Assembly (NCBI GenBank): GCA_025352565.1
Contig: JANXTF010000070.1
Coordinates: forward strand, 1 to 64,000
Length of the DNA: 64,000 nt
Direction: 5' to 3'
Source of the DNA: Rhodospirillales bacterium
GTDB taxonomy: Bacteria > Pseudomonadota > Alphaproteobacteria > Acetobacterales > Acetobacteraceae
Part shown: piece after piece, positions 1-7,248 of the stretch
Layout of the letters: each line of letters begins with the position of its first letter
How positions within the stretch are numbered: position 1 is the stretch's first letter
Translations under genes and position numbers: made by a program
The notes under the pieces: generated by a model
The model's input: the letters and a program-made list of their open reading frames with translations, nothing else
Database searches by the model: none
What the model was told of the DNA's origin: nothing

Positions 1-3
1 CTG

Positions 4-30
4 TTAGCACTCAATTGGCTTGAGTGCTAA
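4..30. promoter_or_regulatory. CIRCE element (HrcA repressor site)
   Basis: The sequence is TTAGCACTC, nine spacer bases, then GAGTGCTAA: a perfect match to the CIRCE consensus bound by the heat-shock repressor HrcA. It ends 23 nt before the ATG at 54, where a 5'UTR operator would sit. The site is symmetric, so it could equally serve a leftward groESL operon just outside the window. Identity of the element is seen directly; which gene it controls is inferred. Confidence 0.93.
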
Positions 31-53
31 ATAAGTTTTGGAGTGCAGGGCCG

Positions 54-1115
54 ATGCGTGTTTCCTTGCGACAGGCCGCCATGGCCCCGATATGGGCGGC
101 GCAGCTGCTGACCGGGGCCAAGTCCTTCGGCGACAACCCGATTCTCGGTAGCAGGATGCTGAACGAGTGGGGCCTGCATGTCGGCCGGCTGCGGCTGGCG
201 CACGGGCTCGCGTGGCAGCGCCGCTCGCGACTCGCCTCCCGCCTGTCGGCTGCGCGCCGCGCGGAATTCGACCGCGACGGTTTCGTGGCGGTGCCGGATT
301 TCCTGCCGCCGGAGCAGTTTCGGGCACTCCGCCAACAGGTGCGCGATTGTCGCGGGCCGGTGCGCGAGATGGTGCAGGGCGACACCATCACCCGCCGCGT
401 GCCGCTGGACCCAACCACGCTCGCGCGCATCCCCGCCGCGGCCGACCTGCTGGAGATGCCGGCGTGGCGTGGCCTGATCCGCTATGCCGGCAGCTACGAT
501 GCCGAGCCTGTCAGCTACATCCAGACCATATTGAACAAGGTGCATCCCGGCCCGCCGGACCCGCAGACAGCCCTGCACGCCGACACCTTCCACCCATCGG
601 TGAAGGCGTGGCTGTTCCTGACCGATGTGGCCGAGGATGCCGGGCCGTTCGTCTATGTGCCGGGCTCGCACCGCCTCACTCCGGGCCGGCTCGCCTGGGA
701 GCGTCGCATCAGCATCGCCGCCGCGACCGACGAGGACCGGCTGACGCGACGAGGCTCGTTCCGCATCCCCGAGGCGGCCCTGGCCGAGATCGGGCTGCCG
801 CCCGCACGGGCCTTCGCGGTGCCGGCCAACACGCTGGTGGTCGCCGACACGTTCGGTTTCCACGCGCGCGGCCCGAGCCTCGTGCCGTCGATGCGGGTGG
901 AGGTGTGGGCCTATGGGCGCCGCAACCCGTTCCTGCCCTGGACCGGGCTCGACATCTGGAGCATCGACGCGCTGGGCCGCCGCCGGGCGCCCGCCTTCTG
1001 GCGGGTCAGCGACCGGCTGGAGGCCATGAAGATCAAGGGTCACGCCTGGCGCGCGCGGGAGAACGTCTCGGCGTTCGATGGCGCGGGGCAGGTGGTGCCT
1101 CCGCTGTTCGACTGA
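54..1115 (+). CDS. Phytanoyl-CoA dioxygenase (PhyH) family protein
   Basis: A 353-aa predicted Fe(II)/2-oxoglutarate dioxygenase of the PhyH fold, the family that hydroxylates small molecules and lipids. The iron ligands are visible as LHAD (H175, D177) and a distal His in GFHARG (H270), with an Arg shortly after in MRVEVWAYGR that could hold 2-oxoglutarate. The ATG at 54 is preferred because GGAG lies 10 nt upstream; an in-frame GTG at 24 falls inside the CIRCE palindrome. The gene stands alone on the plus strand, 4 nt from a convergent lipoprotein gene. The substrate cannot be told; heat-shock control is possible if the CIRCE acts on this gene. Confidence 0.85.
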   Translation: MRVSLRQAAMAPIWAAQLLTGAKSFGDNPILGSRMLNEWGLHVGRLRLAHGLAWQRRSRLASRLSAARRAEFDRDGFVAVPDFLPPEQFRALRQQVRDCRGPVREMVQGDTITRRVPLDPTTLARIPAAADLLEMPAWRGLIRYAGSYDAEPVSYIQTILNKVHPGPPDPQTALHADTFHPSVKAWLFLTDVAEDAGPFVYVPGSHRLTPGRLAWERRISIAAATDEDRLTRRGSFRIPEAALAEIGLPPARAFAVPANTLVVADTFGFHARGPSLVPSMRVEVWAYGRRNPFLPWTGLDIWSIDALGRRRAPAFWRVSDRLEAMKIKGHAWRARENVSAFDGAGQVVPPLFD

Positions 1116-1119
1116 GGCG

Positions 1120-1614
1120 CTATTGCAGGAAGCCCCACCGTTCGACCGCGGGTTCCGCGGAGGCCCATTTCCAGTCCGGTCCCCGCGCCGTCGCATCCTT
1201 CGCGCAGATGGTGGTGGTGAACCAGGCAGGCGGGGCGGGCGGGTCGTCCAGCATCGAGAACGCGATCTCGCGGCAAATGGCCAGGGAAGAGACGATTTCA
1301 CGCACCACGCGGACCTCGCCGTGTTCGTTGCCGACCGGGATATCGTGGCGGATCGCCCATTGGGCGGCCATGCCGGGCGCCAGCGGGCCGGCGACGCCGG
1401 CGATGGCGTCCTGCTCGGCGCGGGCGCGCACGCGGGAGATGTAGGCGACCGTGGCGTCGACCGCCGCCGCAGTACTGACGGCGACCGCATAGCCGATGGC
1501 GGGGTTGGCCGTAGCGCCACCGGCCACGGCACCCGTGGCGAGGCCGGTCAGGCTGCCGATCGTGTGGCATCCCGACACGGCGAAGGCTGCAAGCAGCAGC
1601 ACACCCCGCCTCAC
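1120..1614 (-). CDS. Small lipoprotein, paralogue B
   Basis: A 164-aa protein of unknown function with a short signal peptide and a lipobox ending SGC near residue 16, then a Gly/Ala-rich stretch (TGLATGAVAGGATANPAIG) that could form a membrane-associated glycine zipper. The GTG start at 1614 overlaps the stop of the upstream gene as GTGA, implying translational coupling. Longer in-frame starts would run into the upstream gene and lack a signal peptide. The C-terminus (WKWASAEPAVERWG) nearly repeats that of the upstream neighbour, and both keep a CREI motif, so the two are tandem duplicates. Confidence 0.75.
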   Translation of the reverse strand: MRRGVLLLAAFAVSGCHTIGSLTGLATGAVAGGATANPAIGYAVAVSTAAAVDATVAYISRVRARAEQDAIAGVAGPLAPGMAAQWAIRHDIPVGNEHGEVRVVREIVSSLAICREIAFSMLDDPPAPPAWFTTTICAKDATARGPDWKWASAEPAVERWGFLQ

Positions 1615-2129
1615 TGGAGCGAGCCCCACCGCTCCGTGGCGGGCTCGGCGGTGGCCCATTTCCATTGCGCGCCGTCCTGGCACACAGTCGCGGTATAGAA
1701 GCCCCGCCTGATCGCCTCCGGCTTGCCGCGCTCGACCGAGAACACGATCTCGCGGCATGCGAGGCCGGACCCTCCGATATCGCGGATTACCGCCAACTGG
1801 CCGTGCTCGTCGTCCTCGATGGGCAGGTCGTGCTCGACCGACCAGGGCGCCGTGGCGCCGATGGCGGTGGCCCCCGCGACGGCGGCGATGCCGTCCTGCT
1901 CATAGCGATGCACGCGGCGCTGGGCGTATTTGAGGCCGGTGTCGGCGAGCGATTTCACGCCGAGGCCGATGGCGGCCCCGATCGTCGCGTTCTTGGTGAT
2001 GCCGGCGGCAATGCCGGCGCCGGCGATGCCGGCGGCATCCGAGGTGCCCTCCGCGAGGAGCGCTCCGCAGGCGGGTAAAGCGAGGGTGGCAATAAGCAGC
2101 ACGGCCAGGCCGGCGAATGGGATACGCAT
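1611..2129 (-). CDS. Small lipoprotein, paralogue A
   Basis: A 172-aa predicted lipoprotein: an N-terminal hydrophobic segment ends in LPAC (lipobox, Cys near residue 21), followed by a Gly/Ala-rich zipper-like stretch (GIAGAGIAAGITKN). The second half shares CREI, a later Cys (TVCQDG) and WKWATAEPATERWG with the gene immediately downstream. It probably sits in the outer membrane or periplasm. No family function was recognised. It lies 119 nt downstream of an MBL-fold gene on the same strand and overlaps its paralogue by 4 nt. Confidence 0.78.
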   Translation of the reverse strand: MRIPFAGLAVLLIATLALPACGALLAEGTSDAAGIAGAGIAAGITKNATIGAAIGLGVKSLADTGLKYAQRRVHRYEQDGIAAVAGATAIGATAPWSVEHDLPIEDDEHGQLAVIRDIGGSGLACREIVFSVERGKPEAIRRGFYTATVCQDGAQWKWATAEPATERWGSLQ

Positions 2130-2248
2130 CGTTGCAGGTTACATGGCGCGCCGCGCGGGCAAAATCGCAAGGACGTTACCTTCCGGCGCCGAAAACCGGA
2201 TTGCGGTCGGGGGCGCTTCGTCATGTGCGGGCTTGCCGCACCGCCCCG

Positions 2249-2935
2249 CTATCCCTGCAAAAACGGGTTGCTCCGTCGTTCCTCGCCAAAGCTCGAACCC
2301 TGGCCGTGCCCACAGACGAAGGTGACGTCGTCGCCCAGCGGCAGCAGCTTGGTGTGGATGTGCGCGATCAGCGCCTCGCCGTCGCCGTAAGGAAAATCGG
2401 TGCGGCCGACCGACCCCTGGAAAAGCACGTCTCCCACGATCGCGAAACGCTGCTGTTTCTCGACGAACACCAGATGGCCCGGCGTGTGGCCCGGACAATG
2501 CAGCACGTCGAAGCGGAGCGAGCCGAATTCGATGGTCTCGCCTTCGGTCAGGAATCGGTCCGGCAGCACGTTGACCATGCCAGACAGGCCATAGGCGACC
2601 GACACCTGCTCGATGCTTTCCAGCAGGAAGCGGTCCCGCTCGTCAGGCCCGAGCAGGGGAATGGGCGGCAGGCCGGCGGCGGCGGCCTTCTGGTCGAGCA
2701 CGGCCTTCAGCGGCTTGGCGCCGCCCGCGTGATCGAGATGGCCGTGAGTCAGCAGGATCAGCTCGGCGGTGAGGCCGAGGCGGTCGAGGGTGGCGAGGAT
2801 GCGGCCGGCCTCGCCGCCGGGATCGACGACCATCGCGCGCCTGGTCTCGGTCTCCCACAATATGGCGCAGTTCTGCTGGAACACGGTGACGGGCACGAGC
2901 GCCACCTGGAAGGCGGGGAGCGGCTTGGGGGGCAT
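2249..2935 (-). CDS. MBL-fold metallo-hydrolase (glyoxalase II-like)
   Basis: A 228-aa metallo-beta-lactamase-fold hydrolase. The zinc motif THGHLDHAGG is at residues 63-72, with further ligands in HCPGHTPGH, IVGDVLF and a late VCGHG. This arrangement matches the short GloB-like proteins that hydrolyse thioesters such as S-lactoylglutathione or act on related small substrates. It starts 10 nt downstream of the M20 amidohydrolase gene, so the two are likely co-transcribed. The precise substrate is not visible. Confidence 0.9.
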   Translation of the reverse strand: MPPKPLPAFQVALVPVTVFQQNCAILWETETRRAMVVDPGGEAGRILATLDRLGLTAELILLTHGHLDHAGGAKPLKAVLDQKAAAAGLPPIPLLGPDERDRFLLESIEQVSVAYGLSGMVNVLPDRFLTEGETIEFGSLRFDVLHCPGHTPGHLVFVEKQQRFAIVGDVLFQGSVGRTDFPYGDGEALIAHIHTKLLPLGDDVTFVCGHGQGSSFGEERRSNPFLQG

Positions 2936-2945
2936 GGCGGGGCTT

Positions 2946-4160
2946 TCAGGTGGCGGCGAGCAGGTCGGCGACGGCGGCAGCCATCACCTGGCAGCCGAGC
3001 ACGATGTCGGCCTCGGCGGTGTCCTCGCTCCAATGGTGGCTGATGCCGCCGATGCTGGGGACGAACAACATTCCGGCGGGCATCACCTTGGCCAGAAGCT
3101 GTGCGTCATGGCCGGCCCCGCTCGGCATGTGCTGGGACTGGCCGGGGGCGATGCGTTCGGCGGCCTGGGCGAGGGCGTTCTGGATGGCTTCGTCCATCAG
3201 CTTCGGCACGCCGCGTGACATGGCGTGCAGGGTGACTTCGCACGGACCCCGGTTCGAGTCGGCCACGATGGCGGCGAGTTCGGCTTGCATCCGCTCCAGC
3301 ACGGCGGGGTCGGAGTCGCGAAGCTGGAACAGCATCTCCGCACCGCCGGGAATGATGCTGGCGGCCCCGGGATCGAGCGTGATGCGGCCGGTGGTCCAGA
3401 CCGAGCGGGGGCCGGCGACGGCGGGAAAGCGCCGGTCGATCTCCACCACGAGCTTGGCCAACGCCAATCCGGCATCCTTGCGGATCGCCATGCGCGTGGT
3501 GCCGGCATGGTTCTGGATGCCGGTGAAGGTGAGGCGGAACTGCCAGATGGCGACGATGGAGGTGACGATGCCGAGGCGCAGGCCGCGCCGTTCGAGGTCG
3601 TCGCCCTGCTCGATATGCGCTTCGAGGTAGCCGCGATAACGGCCGGGCTCGACCCGCGCGCGGGGTTTGCCGGCGAGACCGGCGGCGGCGAGGGCGTCGG
3701 GCAGAGGAGTGCCGTCATAGCGGTTGCGGGCGGCGGCGATTTCGGTGTCGGGAAGTTCGCCGATGAACGAGCGGCTGCCCGGGAAGGCCGCATAATGCCC
3801 CTCCTCGTCGGCCCAGCAGGCGACATCTACGCCGTGGCCGAGGGCGCGCGCGACCTCGATGGCATACATGACGCCGAGCGCGCCATCGAGCCACCCGGCG
3901 TGGTTCTGCGTCTCGCTGTGGCTGCCGAGCAGGAAGCGGGGGCCGTCGCCGGGGCCGCGCCCGATCACGTTGCCGATGCCGTCGATGACGGGCGTGAGGC
4001 CCGCCTCGCGCATACGGTCGGCGATCCAGTTGCGGGATTGCATGTCGGGTTCGGAGTAGGTCGGGCGATGCACGCCCGTTTTGTGGATGCCGAACTGGCG
4101 CAGCCGATGCAGGTCGGCGAGCAGGCGGGGGCCGTCGATGCTGATGTTGGACAAACTCAT
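2946..4160 (-). CDS. M20-family amidohydrolase (N-carbamoyl-amino acid hydrolase / allantoate type)
   Basis: A 404-aa metallopeptidase-like amidohydrolase of the AmaB/HyuC/AllC group, which cleaves carbamoyl or ureido amides in the cytoplasm. Metal-site motifs are GSHSETQN with WLDGALGV, WADEEGH, EAHIEQG and GAGHDAQ. Together with the small dimerisation domain in the middle they match the family order. The start at 4160 (MSLSN) gives the family's usual length; an upstream Met would add 20 Arg/Lys-rich residues. It leads a minus-strand group with the MBL hydrolase. GSHSE replaces the commoner GSHLD, but the His and the catalytic Asp of LDG are kept. The substrate is not determinable. Confidence 0.87.
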   Translation of the reverse strand: MSLSNISIDGPRLLADLHRLRQFGIHKTGVHRPTYSEPDMQSRNWIADRMREAGLTPVIDGIGNVIGRGPGDGPRFLLGSHSETQNHAGWLDGALGVMYAIEVARALGHGVDVACWADEEGHYAAFPGSRSFIGELPDTEIAAARNRYDGTPLPDALAAAGLAGKPRARVEPGRYRGYLEAHIEQGDDLERRGLRLGIVTSIVAIWQFRLTFTGIQNHAGTTRMAIRKDAGLALAKLVVEIDRRFPAVAGPRSVWTTGRITLDPGAASIIPGGAEMLFQLRDSDPAVLERMQAELAAIVADSNRGPCEVTLHAMSRGVPKLMDEAIQNALAQAAERIAPGQSQHMPSGAGHDAQLLAKVMPAGMLFVPSIGGISHHWSEDTAEADIVLGCQVMAAAVADLLAAT

Positions 4161-4277
4161 CGGCGCAAGATGGCGGGGTTTCCGGTTTTGTCGAGAACTC
4201 TTCTCCCCGGCCCTCCCCAAAAGGAGCGAGGTTCATCCGCCAGGGAGGCGCGTGGCCCATACCTCCTGGCCGCGGAA

Positions 4278-4308
4278 CCCCTCCCCCGCCATGCCGCTGG
4301 GGGAGGGG
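4278..4308 (-). terminator. Perfect 10-bp stem downstream of sodB
   Basis: CCCCTCCCCC at 4278-4287 pairs with GGGGGAGGGG at 4299-4308 across an 11-nt loop, 14 nt after the SOD stop codon. No T-run follows, so it may be a Rho-assisted terminator or an mRNA-stabilising structure. The surrounding 160-bp gap (4161-4322) also carries a CCCGGCCCTCCCC word shared with the palindrome near 55.2 kb. Confidence 0.55.
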
Positions 4309-4322
4309 ATGGCAGGCAAGTC

Positions 4323-4925
4323 CTACATCTGGGCGGCTGCGAACTCGTAGTTGGCGATCTTGTCGAGCCAGTTCTGCACGTAGTCGGGACGGCGGTTGCG
4401 GAAGTCGAGGTAGTAGCTGTGCTCCCACACGTCGCAGCCGAGCAGCGCCTTGCCCTCGCCGGTCGCCAGCGGGTTGGAGCCGTTCGGCGTCTTGGTCACC
4501 TTCAGCTTGCCGTCGGTGCCGAGCACGAGCCAGGCCCAGCCGGAGCCGAACTGGCCGACGGCGGCGGCCTTGAAGGCCTCCTTGAACTTGTCCACGCCGC
4601 CGAGATCCGCGGTGATCTTCTTCTCGAGCGCGCCGGGGATCTTGCCGCCCGAGGTGGGGGACATGTTCTGCCAGAACAGATTGTGGTTCCAATGCTGGCC
4701 CGCGTTGTTGAACACCGGCGCCATGTCGGGCTTGCCGTGGGAGAGCATGACGATCTCCTCGAGCGACTTGCCCTTGAGTGCCTCGTTCTTCTCGACGAAG
4801 CCGTTCAGCGCCGTGACATAGGCCTGATGGTGCTTGTCGTGATGCAACTCCAGGGTCTCCTGGCACATGCCTTGGGCCGCGAGGGCGGCATGCGAATAGG
4901 GAAGGGGGGGAAGTTCGAAGGCCAT
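4323..4925 (-). CDS. sodB: Superoxide dismutase, Fe-type (Fe/Mn family)
   Basis: A 200-aa cytoplasmic superoxide dismutase that converts superoxide to hydrogen peroxide and oxygen. Metal ligands are H28 (LHHDKHH), H81 (QHWNHN), D165 and H169 (DVWEHSYYLDF). Q77 in NNAGQHWNH is at the position of the active-site Gln in E. coli Fe-SOD (NNAAQVWNH), and FGSGW carries no Gln where Mn enzymes have one, so Fe or cambialistic use is likely. There is no signal peptide. It is monocistronic, with a hairpin after the stop. Confidence 0.96.
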   Translation of the reverse strand: MAFELPPLPYSHAALAAQGMCQETLELHHDKHHQAYVTALNGFVEKNEALKGKSLEEIVMLSHGKPDMAPVFNNAGQHWNHNLFWQNMSPTSGGKIPGALEKKITADLGGVDKFKEAFKAAAVGQFGSGWAWLVLGTDGKLKVTKTPNGSNPLATGEGKALLGCDVWEHSYYLDFRNRRPDYVQNWLDKIANYEFAAAQM

Positions 4926-5000
4926 GGATGGCGTCTCCTGTTATGGGTGGGCAAACATATCACGCTTGCCAAGGATAGCCGCGCGGGCCACCTCGGTCGC

Positions 5001-5792
5001 ATGACAAGCTCGGCATCATTGCCCGCCTATGCGGCTGCCGTGAAGCGGCAAGACCCGGATCGGTTCCTGACCGCCCTGTTCGCGCCCCCCGCGCGGCGGG
5101 ATGTATTGCTGCTGCTCTATGCGTTCAACCACGAGCTTGCCCGGGCGCGCGCCGTCGCGAGCGAGCCGTTGCTGGCGTTGATTCGGCTGCAATGGTGGCG
5201 CGAGGTGGTCGAGGGCGAGCGCAAGCGGCACGAGGTGGCATCCCCGCTTTCCGATGCGCTGGAAGCCGGGTTGCTCGCCCGCGCCGACCTGCTGGAGATG
5301 ATCGAGGCGCGCGAACTCGAGGCCGGGCCTGCCATACCCGACCAGGTGATGTTCGCCCGCTATCTCGACGGCTCGGCGGGCGCGCTGGCGGTGGCGGCGG
5401 CGCGGCTCCTGGGGGATGCGGACCCGGAGCGCGCGCGTCCGCTCGGCCGCGCCTATGGACTCGCCGGGCAGCTGCGCGGCGTGGCGTCATTGGCGGCCCA
5501 GGGAAGATGCCAGTTGCCCGAGGACGTGCTCGGCCGCCACGGACTCGGCATCCACGACGTGATCGCCGATCCGGTTTCGGACGCAATGAGGGCGGTGCGG
5601 GCGGAACTGGCGGCCGAGGGGCTGGCATCGCTTCAACCGGCCCATCGGCGCTTTTCCCGGGCAAGCATCGCGGCGGCGCTGCCCGGCGCGTTGGCGCGGC
5701 GCGACCTGCGCCGGTTGGGCGTCGTGGCTGGGCCACGTGGATTGGGCGACAAGCTGGCGGTCATGCGTGCCGCGTTTCGCGGGTGGGTCTGA
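5001..5792 (+). CDS. Squalene/phytoene synthase-family protein, NDUFAF6-like
   Basis: A 263-aa all-helical trans-isoprenyl-synthase-fold protein. It has the family's LLLLYAFNHELARARAV and IRLQWWREVVEG segments and a second AYGLAGQLRGV stretch, but lacks the paired DxxxD motifs that bind prenyl diphosphates. That pattern is known for the NDUFAF6/SicilyA branch linked to respiratory complex I assembly rather than for true synthases. The ATG at 5001 is the first start that gives only this domain. No carotenoid or hopanoid gene is nearby. The non-catalytic assignment is inferred from the missing aspartates. Confidence 0.72.
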   Translation: MTSSASLPAYAAAVKRQDPDRFLTALFAPPARRDVLLLLYAFNHELARARAVASEPLLALIRLQWWREVVEGERKRHEVASPLSDALEAGLLARADLLEMIEARELEAGPAIPDQVMFARYLDGSAGALAVAAARLLGDADPERARPLGRAYGLAGQLRGVASLAAQGRCQLPEDVLGRHGLGIHDVIADPVSDAMRAVRAELAAEGLASLQPAHRRFSRASIAAALPGALARRDLRRLGVVAGPRGLGDKLAVMRAAFRGWV

Positions 5793-5869
5793 CTCCGTGC
5801 TGGCACAGCGGCCGGACGCCCGTGGTCAGGGCGCCCGTCAACGCCGGTTGGTGGCCTCCGTCTTGCGGG

Positions 5870-7201
5870 CTACGTCTTGTAGTAACGCTTCGCCCGCCGC
5901 TCGGCCTCCGCCGCCGCGTCCGCGGCGCTGGATTGCCCGGAGGCCACGGAGGCGAACATGTTGACGATGACGTATTCCGCGTTCACCGCGCCGGACGCCG
6001 CCGTGATCGGGCCCTGGTAGCCGTTCCAGAACTGGTTGGCGCAGGTGTCGCGATAGGCGAGCAGCTTGGGATCGCTCTTCCATACATCCAACTCGGCATA
6101 GGCCTTGAGCGGCTGCGCCCAATAGCCGAGGCAGCCGGTGAGCCATTTCTCGTACTGGTCCTGCTCCATCATGAAGGTCAGGAATTGCTTGGCGGCGTTC
6201 GGGTATTTCGAGTGCTTGAAGATCATCCCGTTCAGGATCAGCGCCGATTCGCCAGGTTTGCCGATCGGGCCAGATGGCACGCGCGCGTGATCGACGTCAG
6301 CGGCGATGGCGGCTGAAGCGGGGTTGTTCTTGAGAGCGAAATAGATCGACACGCCGTTCGTGGTCATCGAGATCTGTTCGGCGATGAAGGCCTTGTTGTT
6401 GCTCGGGTCCTGCCATGACAGGGTGCCCTCGATCATCGTCGGGTACAATTCCTTCACGTAGTTCAGCGCGTCGATCGTCTCGCGGCGATTGATGGAGACC
6501 TTGCCGTCCGCGTCCACGATGGTGCCGCCATGCGCCCAAAGCAGCCATTGGGTGAAGCCGTTGGCGTCGCCCACCGCGTTGCCCAGAGCGAAGCCGACCG
6601 GATGGCCGTTCTTCTTGAGGGATTTGCAGAGCGCCAAATATTGGCCGAGATCGTTCGGGATTTTTTCGAAGCCCGCTTCCCTCACCCAGGATTTGCGGTA
6701 CACCATCGGCCCGCCGGAGCCGCCCATGGGCACGGCGATCCAGTTGTTGGTGCCGTTCTTCTTGCCGTATTTCTCGGCGAGGAAATACCAGCCGCCGTAT
6801 TTTTTGCCGAGATATTCGGCGATGTCGCTGACCTCGACGAGCTTGTCGGTGTAGAGGTGCGGGTCGTCCGGCCAGCCGATGACGATGTCGGGCCCGGCGC
6901 CGGTGTTGGCGGAGACGGCGGTTTGCGGGCGGAGATCCTCCCAGCCGACGAAATCGACGCGGACGGGCACGCCGGTGGCGTCGGTGAACTTCTTGATGTT
7001 CTCGCGGAAGATCACTTCATCGGGATCGACGAACTTGGTCGGGCGGAGCACGCGGAGCGTGGCGCCGTTCTCGATCGGCAGCTTGGGCATCTCGGCATTG
7101 CCGAGCGTAATGGCGGATGCCTTGAAGCCGGGCATCGCGGTCGAGGCAATGATGCCGCCGCCGGTGGCGAGGGCGGTACGGCGCGTGATGATGTTGGCCA
7201 T
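5870..7201 (-). CDS. ABC transporter substrate-binding protein, sugar type (family 1)
   Basis: A 443-aa periplasmic binding protein of the extracellular solute-binding family 1. The N-terminus ITRRTALATGG is a Tat-like signal followed by a hydrophobic stretch and an Ala-rich cleavage region. The mature part has the family's typical VGWEDLRPQ, GPDIVIGWPDD and late EQDQYEKWLTGCLGYW segments. GGAAACC lies just before the ATG. It follows a ThDP-dependent enzyme gene by 47 nt, so they may be co-transcribed. No ABC permease or ATPase for it lies in the window, making it an orphan here. Confidence 0.88.
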   Translation of the reverse strand: MANIITRRTALATGGGIIASTAMPGFKASAITLGNAEMPKLPIENGATLRVLRPTKFVDPDEVIFRENIKKFTDATGVPVRVDFVGWEDLRPQTAVSANTGAGPDIVIGWPDDPHLYTDKLVEVSDIAEYLGKKYGGWYFLAEKYGKKNGTNNWIAVPMGGSGGPMVYRKSWVREAGFEKIPNDLGQYLALCKSLKKNGHPVGFALGNAVGDANGFTQWLLWAHGGTIVDADGKVSINRRETIDALNYVKELYPTMIEGTLSWQDPSNNKAFIAEQISMTTNGVSIYFALKNNPASAAIAADVDHARVPSGPIGKPGESALILNGMIFKHSKYPNAAKQFLTFMMEQDQYEKWLTGCLGYWAQPLKAYAELDVWKSDPKLLAYRDTCANQFWNGYQGPITAASGAVNAEYVIVNMFASVASGQSSAADAAAEAERRAKRYYKT

Positions 7202-7248
7202 GGTTTCCGCGGTTTCCTTGTGACGGGCGTTTCCTGTGGAGCGGGCAC

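Noticed and set aside
27-1532. Long minus-strand reading frame opposite the PhyH-family gene
   Set aside because: Arg/Pro/Ala-rich product without domains; antisense to a gene with clear iron ligands. High GC creates such frames.
3225-5000. Plus-strand open frame running into the squalene/phytoene-synthase-like gene
   Set aside because: It is antisense to the M20 amidohydrolase and SOD genes, both with intact active-site motifs. Only the part from ATG 5001 carries a domain.
5001-5792. True phytoene or squalene synthase
   Set aside because: The DxxxD substrate-binding motifs are missing and no carotenoid or hopanoid gene is adjacent.
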